This document shows positions 1 to 6,044 of a DNA stretch of 6,534 nt, in pieces. The first letter of the stretch is position 1, and the number at the start of each line of letters is the position of its first letter. The DNA comes from Gorillibacterium sp. GTDB lineage: Bacteria > Bacillota > Bacilli > Paenibacillales > NBRC-103111. The DNA lies in contig JAIMBU010000160.1 of the NCBI GenBank assembly GCA_023511325.1, positions 1 through 6,534 on the forward strand, read 5' to 3'. A program made the translations under genes and the position numbers. The notes beneath the pieces were generated by a model. That model was not told where the DNA came from. It searched no databases and worked only from the letters and a program-made list of their open reading frames with translations.

Positions 1-118
1 TTTTTTTTTCAAGCCCTACCCGGCATACGCGATGCCGTCGAGTCGCGTGGGCTCGGAGATGTTTATTAGAGCCAGGAGTAAGCTTACCTGTGAGGGTTAT
101 GAGTGGGGGACGTTCTAG
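1..118 (+). other. Leader region upstream of cdaA; possible tail of an upstream gene
   Basis: No complete gene is visible here. The three forward frames all stay open from the window edge, to TAG at 67-69 (frame 1), TAG at 116-118 (frame 2, directly abutting the cdaA ATG) and TGA at 126-128 (frame 3). Any of them could be the C-terminus of an upstream gene. In Bacillus subtilis that gene would be the anti-sigma factor rsiW, but none of the short peptides is recognisable. The stretch starts with nine T. It contains a 6-bp hairpin (21-26 with 32-37, loop 27-31) and a 10-bp palindrome at 78-87. No convincing -35/-10 pair was found, so cdaA is probably transcribed from further upstream. A purine-rich Shine-Dalgarno stretch, gagtggggga, lies at 101-110, 8 nt before the cdaA start. 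Confidence 0.4.
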
Positions 119-940
119 ATGGATTTGACGGCGTTCACCTTAGGGGATACCGTAAAAGAAATCGTTGATATATTGATCGTAAGCTACATCGTTTATCAAC
201 TTCTCATTTTGTTGCGTGGCACAAGAGCTATCCAACTGATGAAAGGCATTATTATCGTTGTGGCGATATGGGCGTTTAGTATTTGGTTTGATTTGAACAC
301 CCTACAATGGTTGATGAATCAAATGTTTAATATCGGGGTGATCGCACTGATCATCATTTTTCAGCCTGAGTTGCGTCGAGCGCTGGAGCAGCTAGGTCGA
401 GGTCGCATGTTTAGCCGCACGAACGCAGAGGAGGACCAAATGGTTTCCCAGCGGATTGGGCAACTGCTTAAGGCGGTTAACTATCTGTGCAATCGCAAGA
501 TTGGCGCCCTCATTGTGTTTGAACGGGAGACGGGTTTAAATGAATATATTGAATCAGGAATACATATTGGAGCCGAGTTAAGCTCGGAGATTCTGATTAA
601 TATCTTTATTCCTAACACGCCACTGCATGACGGAGCAATTATCATTCGTCAGAACGAAATTGTTGCGGCTGCTTGCTATCTGCCACTTTCTGAGAATCCA
701 TTTATCAGTAAGGAGCTTGGTACAAGGCACCGAGCTGGTATCGGCCTCAGTGAAATGTCTGATGGGATATCGGTAATCGTATCAGAGGAGACAGGAACGG
801 TCTCGCTAGCCATCAACGGGCTTGTGGTTCGTGATATCAAGGAAGAATCATTGATTTCTAAATTATACGAAGAACTGCGTCCGAAGAGGAAGACGATAGA
901 GCGTAAGCCCTTTTTCAAATGGAAGGGGTGGAAACGGTAG
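119..940 (+). CDS. cdaA: Diadenylate cyclase CdaA (membrane c-di-AMP synthase)
   Basis: This enzyme condenses two ATP molecules into cyclic di-AMP at the cytoplasmic face of the membrane. c-di-AMP controls potassium and osmolyte transport and cell-wall homeostasis in Bacillota. The 273-residue product matches the usual CdaA length. Three hydrophobic helices lie at about residues 12-32, 39-56 and 62-81. A short linker and the DAC (DisA_N) domain follow, from about 90 to 245. Both signature motifs of the active site are intact: DGA at 171-173 (within TPLHDGAI) and RHR at 203-205 (within GTRHRAGIG). The C-terminus is short and basic. The start at 119 has a gagtggggga Shine-Dalgarno 8 nt upstream and gives the expected N-terminus. 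The stop overlaps the cdaR GTG by one base, which suggests translational coupling. No frameshift or missing motif was seen. Identification is secure from motifs, topology and gene order. Confidence 0.97.
   Translation: MDLTAFTLGDTVKEIVDILIVSYIVYQLLILLRGTRAIQLMKGIIIVVAIWAFSIWFDLNTLQWLMNQMFNIGVIALIIIFQPELRRALEQLGRGRMFSRTNAEEDQMVSQRIGQLLKAVNYLCNRKIGALIVFERETGLNEYIESGIHIGAELSSEILINIFIPNTPLHDGAIIIRQNEIVAAACYLPLSENPFISKELGTRHRAGIGLSEMSDGISVIVSEETGTVSLAINGLVVRDIKEESLISKLYEELRPKRKTIERKPFFKWKGWKR
921..931 (+). promoter_or_regulatory. Ribosome binding site that sets the cdaR start
   Basis: The purine run ggaaggggtgg lies 8 nt before the GTG at 940 and inside the last codons of cdaA. It directly follows the alternative ATG at 919 (919-921), so it can serve only the GTG. 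This supports 940 as the true start. Confidence 0.6.
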
Positions 941-2343
941 TGGATAGATTCCTGCGAAATAATAACATGGTTAAAGCTGCTGCTGTATTAATCGCTCTTC
1001 TGCTTTGGCTTGTCGTACGTTTGGGTGATAATGAACCTATTCAAAGAGTGTCAAACAAGGCCGTTAGTGAGACGATCAGCAATGTAACGGTAAATCCGGT
1101 TTACGATGAAGCACAGTATGCTGTCATGTCTATTGAACCTAAAGAGGTAAGCGTGGATATGACCTGGAAGGAATCCTCCTACCTCAAATCAAGCTTTTCC
1201 AATCTTCAAGTGGAGGCTGATCTTACCGAGTTAACCGAAGGAACACATGATGTCGTTCTTCGGGCAGTGGGGATTTCGAATAATATCGTAACGACGATTT
1301 CCCCGTACTCCGTCAAGGTGACGATAGAGAAAATTCAGCACAAGCAGGTGCCGGTTGAGATTACGACAACGGGTAATCCATCTGCGGGCTACAAAGCAGG
1401 ACAGCCAGTCATTCGACCAAATCGTGTCAGCATATCCGTTCCACAAAGCATGGTGGATCAGGTAGACTCTGCTCGAGCACAGGTGAGTATAGAAGGTGCG
1501 AACGAGACGATTAGCAAGCAAGTCAAGCTTACCGTATATGACTGGAATGGCAGATCAATGGATGGGCAGGTATCTCCACAGGTTGTTGATGTGGAAATCC
1601 CAATCACTAGTCCATTTAAGCTGATGCCTATTCAAGTAAAGTTAACAGGTGAGCCTGCTGAGGGCTATTCAGTTGCCTCCTTTAGTCAGGATCCCGAAAC
1701 GGTGTCCGTTTACGCTGCTCAGGATGTTCTCAATGGGATGGACTTTTACGCAGGGCTGGAGCTCGATTTAAGCGGTTTTAAAGAAACACGTAAATTGGAT
1801 TTAACGGTACCACTTAAACCAGGTATAGCAAGTGTAGCACCTGCTGCGATTAAAGCGACGGTTGAGATCGTACCTTCTGGACAGAAGCTACTAGAGCAAG
1901 TCCCCATTACCCTAACAGGTCAATCAGAGGGGTTCACCTATAAGCTGGCTACTGAGAAATCGACCATCGATATGAATTTGATTGGCGCGCCATCAGTTTT
2001 AAATAATGTAAGGCTACAGGACGTGCAGGCAACCGTTGATCTCAGTAATCTTGGTCTGGGTGTGCATGACCTTCCTGTGATTGTGAATCTGCCGCTTTTT
2101 GTGAAAATTCAAAATCCGAAGATTACAGTAACAGTGGAGATTTTGAGTGCGACGGGCTCTGCTACGGATAAACCGGCTACGCCAGGAAAGACATCTTCGA
2201 CTCCGCCAGCTAGCAGCACTCCGTCTACTGGCTCTAGTTCTGGGGTCAGCCCAACTCCCACCCCCACACCTTCGGATACGCCAGTAATCGGACCAACCTC
2301 TTCTATAGTACCTGGAGTAGAGGACGAGGATGAACCTACGTAG
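940..2343 (+). CDS. cdaR: CdaA regulatory protein CdaR, YbbR-repeat protein
   Basis: This is the membrane-anchored partner of CdaA. In studied Bacillota, CdaR binds the cyclase through its membrane part and modulates c-di-AMP synthesis, with its repeats outside the cell. From GTG 940 the product has 467 residues, close to the usual length. One N-terminal membrane helix spans about 11-28 (KAAAVLIALLLWLVV). Four YbbR-type beta-rich repeats follow at roughly 46-132, 136-220, 229-311 and 318-402. A Ser/Thr/Pro-rich tail runs from about 403 to 467 and ends in an acidic EDEDEPT. GTG 940 is preferred over the in-frame ATG 919 because it yields the family-like N-terminus MDRFLRNNNMVK and has its own Shine-Dalgarno. 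Starting at 919 would add seven residues (474 aa). The TAG stop of cdaA shares its G with this GTG. The repeat limits are estimated by eye. Confidence 0.93.
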   Translation: MDRFLRNNNMVKAAAVLIALLLWLVVRLGDNEPIQRVSNKAVSETISNVTVNPVYDEAQYAVMSIEPKEVSVDMTWKESSYLKSSFSNLQVEADLTELTEGTHDVVLRAVGISNNIVTTISPYSVKVTIEKIQHKQVPVEITTTGNPSAGYKAGQPVIRPNRVSISVPQSMVDQVDSARAQVSIEGANETISKQVKLTVYDWNGRSMDGQVSPQVVDVEIPITSPFKLMPIQVKLTGEPAEGYSVASFSQDPETVSVYAAQDVLNGMDFYAGLELDLSGFKETRKLDLTVPLKPGIASVAPAAIKATVEIVPSGQKLLEQVPITLTGQSEGFTYKLATEKSTIDMNLIGAPSVLNNVRLQDVQATVDLSNLGLGVHDLPVIVNLPLFVKIQNPKITVTVEILSATGSATDKPATPGKTSSTPPASSTPSTGSSSGVSPTPTPTPSDTPVIGPTSSIVPGVEDEDEPT

Positions 2344-2439
2344 CGAACGGTAGCTCTATACAGTTGGCTAATGATGGTCGGTGCGGAATCCAAAAAGGCT
2401 TCTACAGATAAAGATATGAAGAGAGGGGCACACGGTAGC
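2344..2439 (+). other. cdaR-glmM intergenic spacer, open in frame with both genes
   Basis: The 96-bp spacer contains no stop codon in the reading frame shared by cdaR and glmM, so only the TAG at 2341-2343 separates the two coding regions. It holds in-frame ATGs at 2371, 2374 and 2416. The glmM Shine-Dalgarno, gagagggg, lies at 2421-2428, 11 nt before ATG 2440. No terminator hairpin or convincing promoter was seen, which fits co-transcription. Confidence 0.6.
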
Positions 2440-3783
2440 ATGGGAAAATATTTTGGAACAGATGGGGTTCGTGGGATTGCTAATCAGGAACTTACCCCCG
2501 AGCTTTCTTATAAAATTGGTCGCTGTGGCGGCTATGTGTTGGCTAAAGGATCAGATCGGCCGCTCGTCGTAATAGGTCGTGACACACGTATTTCTGGCCA
2601 CATGCTGGAAGCTGCGCTGGTTTCTGGTTTATTATCGATTGGTGCAGATGTGGTTCAACTGGGTGTACTATCAACACCAGGAGTCGCTTATTTGACTCGT
2701 AAGCTCGGCGCAGCTGCAGGTGTGATGATATCCGCTTCCCACAATCCTGTAGAGGATAATGGAATTAAATTTTTTGGCGGGGATGGTTTCAAGCTATCGG
2801 ACGAAACAGAGCTTGAAATTGAACAACTCATGGATGCAGAGGTCGACGAACTTCCCCGACCAGTAGGTGGAAGCTTAGGAACGTTAACAATAAATAACGA
2901 AGCTAAATTTCAATATACTGAATTTCTGAAGACTACCGTCACATCAACCTTTAATGGGCTAAAGATCGTACTAGATTGTGCTAATGGTGCTGCTTTCGAA
3001 TTGGCTCCCCGCTTGTTCCGTGATCTTGGAGCGACTGTCATTGAGACAGGAACTACACCGGACGGTCTTAATATCAATAAGGATTGTGGATCAACCCATC
3101 CCCAAGCATTAGCATTGCAAGTACAGAAGCATCAAGCTGATCTTGGCTTTTCTTTTGACGGGGATGCGGATCGGTTGATAGCCATCGACGAAAAAGGCGA
3201 AGAAGTAGATGGTGATTACATCCTTACCATCCTTGGTGATGAAATGAATCGTAGCGGTCGATTGAATAACGGTACAGTGGTCACAACTGTGATGGCTAAT
3301 CTTGGATTTTTTAAAGCGGCACGCGATTTAGGCCTCAAAACGGCGCAAACAGCGGTTGGTGACCGTTATGTCATGGAAGAAATGCGTAAAGGCGGCTATA
3401 ATCTCGGCGGTGAGCAGTCGGGGCATGTTATTTTTCTCGACCATATCACGACTGGAGACGGTATGCTGACCGCGCTTCAATTAGCGGATACGCTCACTCG
3501 CTCAAGTGGACAAAAACTCAGTGACCTCAAACAGAAAATGGCAAAATTTCCTCAGGTGCTGATCAATATACGGGTAACTGATAAATCAAAGCTGAAGGAC
3601 AACTTAGCCATAGAGCAATCCATAAAGCAAGTTGAAGATCAGCTTGGTGAGAATGGGCGGGTACTCGTGCGTCCTTCAGGCACTGAATCTTTAATTCGTG
3701 TCATGGCAGAAGGTCCAGATAAAGCCCAGCTTGAGGCTTATGTGCATACTATCGTTGAAGTGGTTAAGCGGGAGCTGTGCTAA
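2440..3783 (+). CDS. glmM: Phosphoglucosamine mutase GlmM
   Basis: This enzyme interconverts glucosamine-6-phosphate and glucosamine-1-phosphate in the cytoplasm, the step feeding UDP-GlcNAc and peptidoglycan synthesis. In Bacillota it also binds CdaA and can inhibit c-di-AMP production. The 447-residue product has the usual family length and the four-part alpha-D-phosphohexomutase layout. Visible motifs are the N-terminal [11 protein letters not shown], the active phosphoserine loop ISASHNP with catalytic Ser100, the metal-binding DGDADR at 240-245, the sugar-binding GGEQSGH at 323-329, and the phosphate-binding RPSGTES from 411. ATG 2440 is chosen because homologues begin [12 protein letters not shown]. 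The frame stays open upstream to ATG 2371, but those 23 residues are hydrophilic and unlike the family. It is the third gene of the cdaA-cdaR-glmM operon. The usual next gene, glmS, is absent from the window. Confidence 0.97.
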   Translation: MGKYFGTDGVRGIANQELTPELSYKIGRCGGYVLAKGSDRPLVVIGRDTRISGHMLEAALVSGLLSIGADVVQLGVLSTPGVAYLTRKLGAAAGVMISASHNPVEDNGIKFFGGDGFKLSDETELEIEQLMDAEVDELPRPVGGSLGTLTINNEAKFQYTEFLKTTVTSTFNGLKIVLDCANGAAFELAPRLFRDLGATVIETGTTPDGLNINKDCGSTHPQALALQVQKHQADLGFSFDGDADRLIAIDEKGEEVDGDYILTILGDEMNRSGRLNNGTVVTTVMANLGFFKAARDLGLKTAQTAVGDRYVMEEMRKGGYNLGGEQSGHVIFLDHITTGDGMLTALQLADTLTRSSGQKLSDLKQKMAKFPQVLINIRVTDKSKLKDNLAIEQSIKQVEDQLGENGRVLVRPSGTESLIRVMAEGPDKAQLEAYVHTIVEVVKRELC

Positions 3784-4009
3784 CTTTAGGTAGGGGAGAA
3801 TCGTTCGTAATTTAGCACCTGCCATAATATCGAATTCTTCGTATGATGTCGAACTATTGTAGATGACGGTGAATTTTATTTCCCGGAAATTATTTTGTCG
3901 ATTTAGAATATATGCAAAATTAAGTTTCTCTTTTATATCGCTCTAATATTTCACCAATAACACATGGTGTCGAAGAATGCTGCGGGCGCCTGTCCGTGGA
4001 TCGAAATCG
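3784..4009. other. AT-rich convergent intergenic region downstream of glmM
   Basis: No convincing gene is visible on either strand. The region contains a 13-bp inverted repeat at 3878-3890 (atttcc and ggaaat around one c). It also holds a weak forward promoter-like pair (ttaagt 3920-3925, taatat 3944-3949, 18-nt spacer) and a short GC-rich island at 3979-4000 that includes ggcgcc at 3985-3990. The last patch resembles the first bases of a glmS ribozyme, but no ribozyme core follows. Forward and reverse open frames overlapping 3943-4276 look like products of the antisense lipoprotein gene and the hairpin, without a good start signal. Confidence 0.5.
3920..3949 (+). promoter_or_regulatory. Weak promoter-like -35/-10 pair downstream of glmM
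   Basis: ttaagt (3920-3925) and taatat (3944-3949) are separated by 18 nt in AT-rich DNA, a loose match to a SigA promoter. A transcript starting near 3956 would reach the terminator at 4010-4048 after about 90 nt. Chance matches are common in DNA this AT-rich. Confidence 0.2.
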
Positions 4010-4048
4010 AAAAAAAAGCTCAAATCCATCATGGATTTGAGCTTTTTT
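4010..4048. terminator. Bidirectional Rho-independent terminator between glmM and the lipoprotein gene
   Basis: Perfect 12-base arms at 4018-4029 and 4031-4042 flank a single centre base. In RNA this gives a 10-bp stem (gctcaaatcc with ggatttgagc) and a 5-nt loop. Eight A precede the stem (4010-4017) and six T follow it (4043-4048), so each strand's transcript ends in a U tract, the longer one in the minus direction. It begins 12 nt after the stop of the minus-strand lipoprotein gene and about 225 nt after the glmM stop, so it serves the convergent genes on both sides. Confidence 0.93.
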
Positions 4049-4060
4049 CGATTATTGCTA

Positions 4061-4807
4061 TTAAGTCGTCCATTGATCATGCATAATTGCAGTGACGTAC
4101 CAATTGTTATGGTATGGGGCGAATACAATCCGGAGGCTGGACCAGTCCATGCCTGCATATTGCTGATCAAAGCCATCGAAGTGGTATTCGACTGTAATGT
4201 ACTGGCTAGGTGGATAGAGGCTGAATACATTGTTGCTCATGTTGCCTTTACCAACAATAAGGTTATAAGTCACTGACGGTGCGGTTGCAAATGGATGATC
4301 ATAGATAAATTTCGCCCAATAGGCAGCGAAGGTAAGTTGGATGGGGTCACCGGAGCCATCATAGGTTCCCCAGTTCATGACTGTAGAGGACGACAGCAAC
4401 GTAGCCAAATTAGTTGGTGTGATGCGTTGGTCATTGACCGGATCAATGAAGGAGTAGGGAGAAAACTGAATACCATCAACAGGGTAAGCTAGTTTGGCAA
4501 GCTTCGCACTATCCTTTTGGGCCAAGACAGCGATCACTTCGGCAGCACGTTGTTCAATTACGCGCTTAGCTGCTTGCGGGTCCTCATAAGAATGGGGAGC
4601 AGTCGCTACAGAGGTTGGGGAAGGACTAGGGATTGCAGTTTCAATGGGGGTAGCTGTAGCCACTGGACTCGAAGTTCCTGTACTTGTGATAGGAGAACTA
4701 GAGGACGAAGCTAGAGGAGAAGCGGGCTCGGCTTTATCTTTGGAACAGCCACTGAATAGAACCAAGGTCAATACAGGCAGAGCAATAATCATCCATATAC
4801 GATTCAT
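4061..4807 (-). CDS. Uncharacterised exported lipoprotein with Ser/Thr/Pro linker
   Basis: Function is not recognised. The 248-residue product starts with a lipoprotein signal peptide (MNRIWMIIALPVLTLVLFSG) and a lipobox ending at Cys21, its only cysteine. Phe at -3 is a mild departure from consensus. A low-complexity Ser/Thr/Pro/Ala linker spans about 22-73. A globular domain of about 175 residues follows, rich in Tyr and Trp, with NWGTYDGSGDP in the middle and GMDWSSLRIVF and a terminal HDQWTT near the end. I recall similar C-terminal blocks in uncharacterised Bacillota lipoproteins, but I cannot assign a named family. The ATG at 4807 has an AAAGGAG at 4816-4822, 8 nt upstream. An in-frame ATG at 4840 would spoil the signal peptide. 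The gene lies 118 bp after msrAB on the same strand and is followed at once by a strong terminator. It may be co-transcribed with msrAB or use its own promoter. Confidence 0.88.
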   Translation of the reverse strand: MNRIWMIIALPVLTLVLFSGCSKDKAEPASPLASSSSSPITSTGTSSPVATATPIETAIPSPSPTSVATAPHSYEDPQAAKRVIEQRAAEVIAVLAQKDSAKLAKLAYPVDGIQFSPYSFIDPVNDQRITPTNLATLLSSSTVMNWGTYDGSGDPIQLTFAAYWAKFIYDHPFATAPSVTYNLIVGKGNMSNNVFSLYPPSQYITVEYHFDGFDQQYAGMDWSSLRIVFAPYHNNWYVTAIMHDQWTT

Positions 4808-4877
4808 CCTAAAGTCTCCTTTCTTTACTTTCCCCCACATGTTGTCCCATTTGATTTCTTTTATCCCTCATGGATCT

Positions 4878-4901
4878 ATTATAAGTGCAAACCCATGACA
4901 A
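4878..4901 (-). promoter_or_regulatory. Possible promoter of the unknown lipoprotein gene
   Basis: On the minus strand a perfect TATAAT lies at 4878-4883, about 70 bp before the start codon. The nearest -35-like hexamer, TTGTCA (4896-4901), is only 12 nt upstream, which is too close for a normal SigA promoter. At the usual 17-nt spacing the hexamer is just TATTTT. The -10 is convincing, but the promoter as a whole is not. Confidence 0.35.
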
Positions 4902-4925
4902 AAATATTATTAGGCATTGTCCTAC

Positions 4926-6020
4926 TTATTTGGCTACAGAACGTAAATATTCATAACCTTCCTGCGCTAAATCTGCCAGAGGAACAAAGCGGATCGAGGC
5001 GCTATTGATGCAGAACCTTTTACCACCTTTGTCTACGGGTCCGTCATCAAAGACATGACCCAGATGAATATTGCCGCTGCGACTTCTGACTTCCGTCCGG
5101 ACCATGCTAAAGCTATTGTCCGTGTGATAGGTGACTACCTCCGGGATAATGGGCTTGGTAAAGCTCGGCCAGCCGCATCCCGAATCATACTTATCAACAC
5201 TTGCGAAGAGAGGCTCACCAGTCGCTACATCTACATAGATGCCGGGCTCATATTGATCCCAATATTCGTTGGAATATGCGTGTTCCGTATCTTCGAGTAC
5301 TGCTACCTGATATTGCTCAGGAGTCAGCTTGCTCTTGAGTATTTCATCGCTTGGTTTTGGATATAAGGTAGCATCCACTTTAATCTCTTGATCATCTAAT
5401 ATGCTCAGATCAATATGGCAGTAACCATCAGGGTTTTTCTCCAAGTAATCTTGATGATATTCTTCCGCTAGGAAGTAATTGGTGAGTGGCAAAGCCTCGG
5501 TGACGATCGGTTTATCATATTCTTGCTGCTGCTGTTTAACCGCTGCTGCTATAATCGAGGCATCTTTGGCATCGGAGTAATAAATTCCTGTGCGATATTG
5601 CGGTCCCCGATCATTCCCTTGCTTGTTTAGGCTTGTTGGATCGATGACCTTGAAGTAAGCGGTTAATAGCTCTGAGAGCGTAACTCGCGCGGGATCGTAG
5701 TTCACTTCAACCGTTTCAGCAAATCCGCGGTCCCCACGAACGACATCTTCATAAGAGGGGGCGTCACCTGTACCATTGGCGTACCCAGAGGTTACATCCT
5801 CGACCCCATAGATGCGCGACATATAAGCTTCGACTCCCCAAAAGCAACCACCTGCCAAATAAATAGTGTCCAACTTTCTCTTTGAGTAGTCAACGGTCTT
5901 ATTGGGGTTATTGGGTAAAGAACCCGCATTCGTTTGGGCTGGCGTTTGACCAGAGGGCGAACAAGCAGCTATCAATAACAAGAACAAGAATAGAGAGAAC
6001 AAAAAGGGTAACCGCTTCAT
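4926..6020 (-). CDS. msrAB: Fused methionine sulfoxide reductase MsrA-MsrB, lipoprotein form
   Basis: This bifunctional enzyme reduces both stereoisomers of methionine sulfoxide in oxidised proteins: MsrA acts on the S form, MsrB on the R form. The 364-residue product begins with a lipoprotein signal peptide and a canonical lipobox (LIAAC, lipidated Cys20), placing it on the outer face of the membrane. The MsrA domain spans about 51-206, with catalytic Cys59 in GGCFWG, EEYHQDY, and a probable resolving Cys201 in GYCHID. The MsrB domain spans about 225-350, with SGCGWPSF (Cys282, probable recycling cysteine), [10 protein letters not shown], and catalytic Cys337 in RFCINSAS. The zinc-binding CxxC pairs of many MsrB proteins are absent (RSRSGN replaces the CxxC). 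ATG 6020 has an ideal AAGGAGGT at 6027-6034, 6 nt upstream. The gene starts 24 bp after the thioredoxin-like gene, its likely reductant. The arrangement resembles pneumococcal MsrAB2 and neisserial PilB. Confidence 0.96.
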   Translation of the reverse strand: MKRLPFLFSLFLFLLLIAACSPSGQTPAQTNAGSLPNNPNKTVDYSKRKLDTIYLAGGCFWGVEAYMSRIYGVEDVTSGYANGTGDAPSYEDVVRGDRGFAETVEVNYDPARVTLSELLTAYFKVIDPTSLNKQGNDRGPQYRTGIYYSDAKDASIIAAAVKQQQQEYDKPIVTEALPLTNYFLAEEYHQDYLEKNPDGYCHIDLSILDDQEIKVDATLYPKPSDEILKSKLTPEQYQVAVLEDTEHAYSNEYWDQYEPGIYVDVATGEPLFASVDKYDSGCGWPSFTKPIIPEVVTYHTDNSFSMVRTEVRSRSGNIHLGHVFDDGPVDKGGKRFCINSASIRFVPLADLAQEGYEYLRSVAK

Positions 6021-6026
6021 ATCAGT

Positions 6027-6034
6027 ACCTCCTT
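6027..6034 (-). promoter_or_regulatory. Strong ribosome binding site of msrAB
   Basis: AAGGAGGT on the minus strand is a full-strength Shine-Dalgarno 6 nt before the msrAB ATG. It lies in the 24-bp gap after the thioredoxin-like gene, so msrAB can be translated efficiently from a shared message. Confidence 0.85.
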
Positions 6035-6044
6035 CTGTAAGCTA

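Noticed and set aside
919..939. ATG at 919 as the cdaR start
   Set aside because: It adds seven residues unlike the family N-terminus. The Shine-Dalgarno overlaps and follows it, and can serve only GTG 940.
2320..2336. GACGAGG in the cdaR 3' end as a ribozyme core element
   Set aside because: It simply encodes the acidic EDEDE end of CdaR, and no other ribozyme elements surround it.
2371..2439. In-frame ATGs at 2371, 2374 and 2416 as the glmM start
   Set aside because: GlmM proteins begin at [12 protein letters not shown]. The extra residues are not family-like, and gagagggg at 2421-2428 fits ATG 2440.
3784..4060. Complete glmS ribozyme downstream of glmM
   Set aside because: Only a GCGCC-like start is present. 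The conserved core segments are missing, and no glmS gene follows.
3943..4230. Minus-strand open frame of about 95 codons in another frame of the lipoprotein gene end
   Set aside because: It crosses the terminator and overlaps the real lipoprotein coding sequence, with no supporting start signal.
3977..4276. Plus-strand open frame of about 99 codons through the terminator and the lipoprotein 3' end
   Set aside because: It reads through the terminator hairpin and lies antisense to a well-supported gene. It has no good ribosome binding site and no recognisable protein features.
4900..4925. Terminator after msrAB
   Set aside because: The only hairpin (4911-4914 with 4921-4924) has a 4-bp stem, and its short U tract (4900-4904) lies several bases away, so it is too weak to call.
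5523..5537. CTG-type triplet run as a repeat element
   Set aside because: It is only a few codons encoding a short Gln stretch within the MsrA domain, with no array structure.
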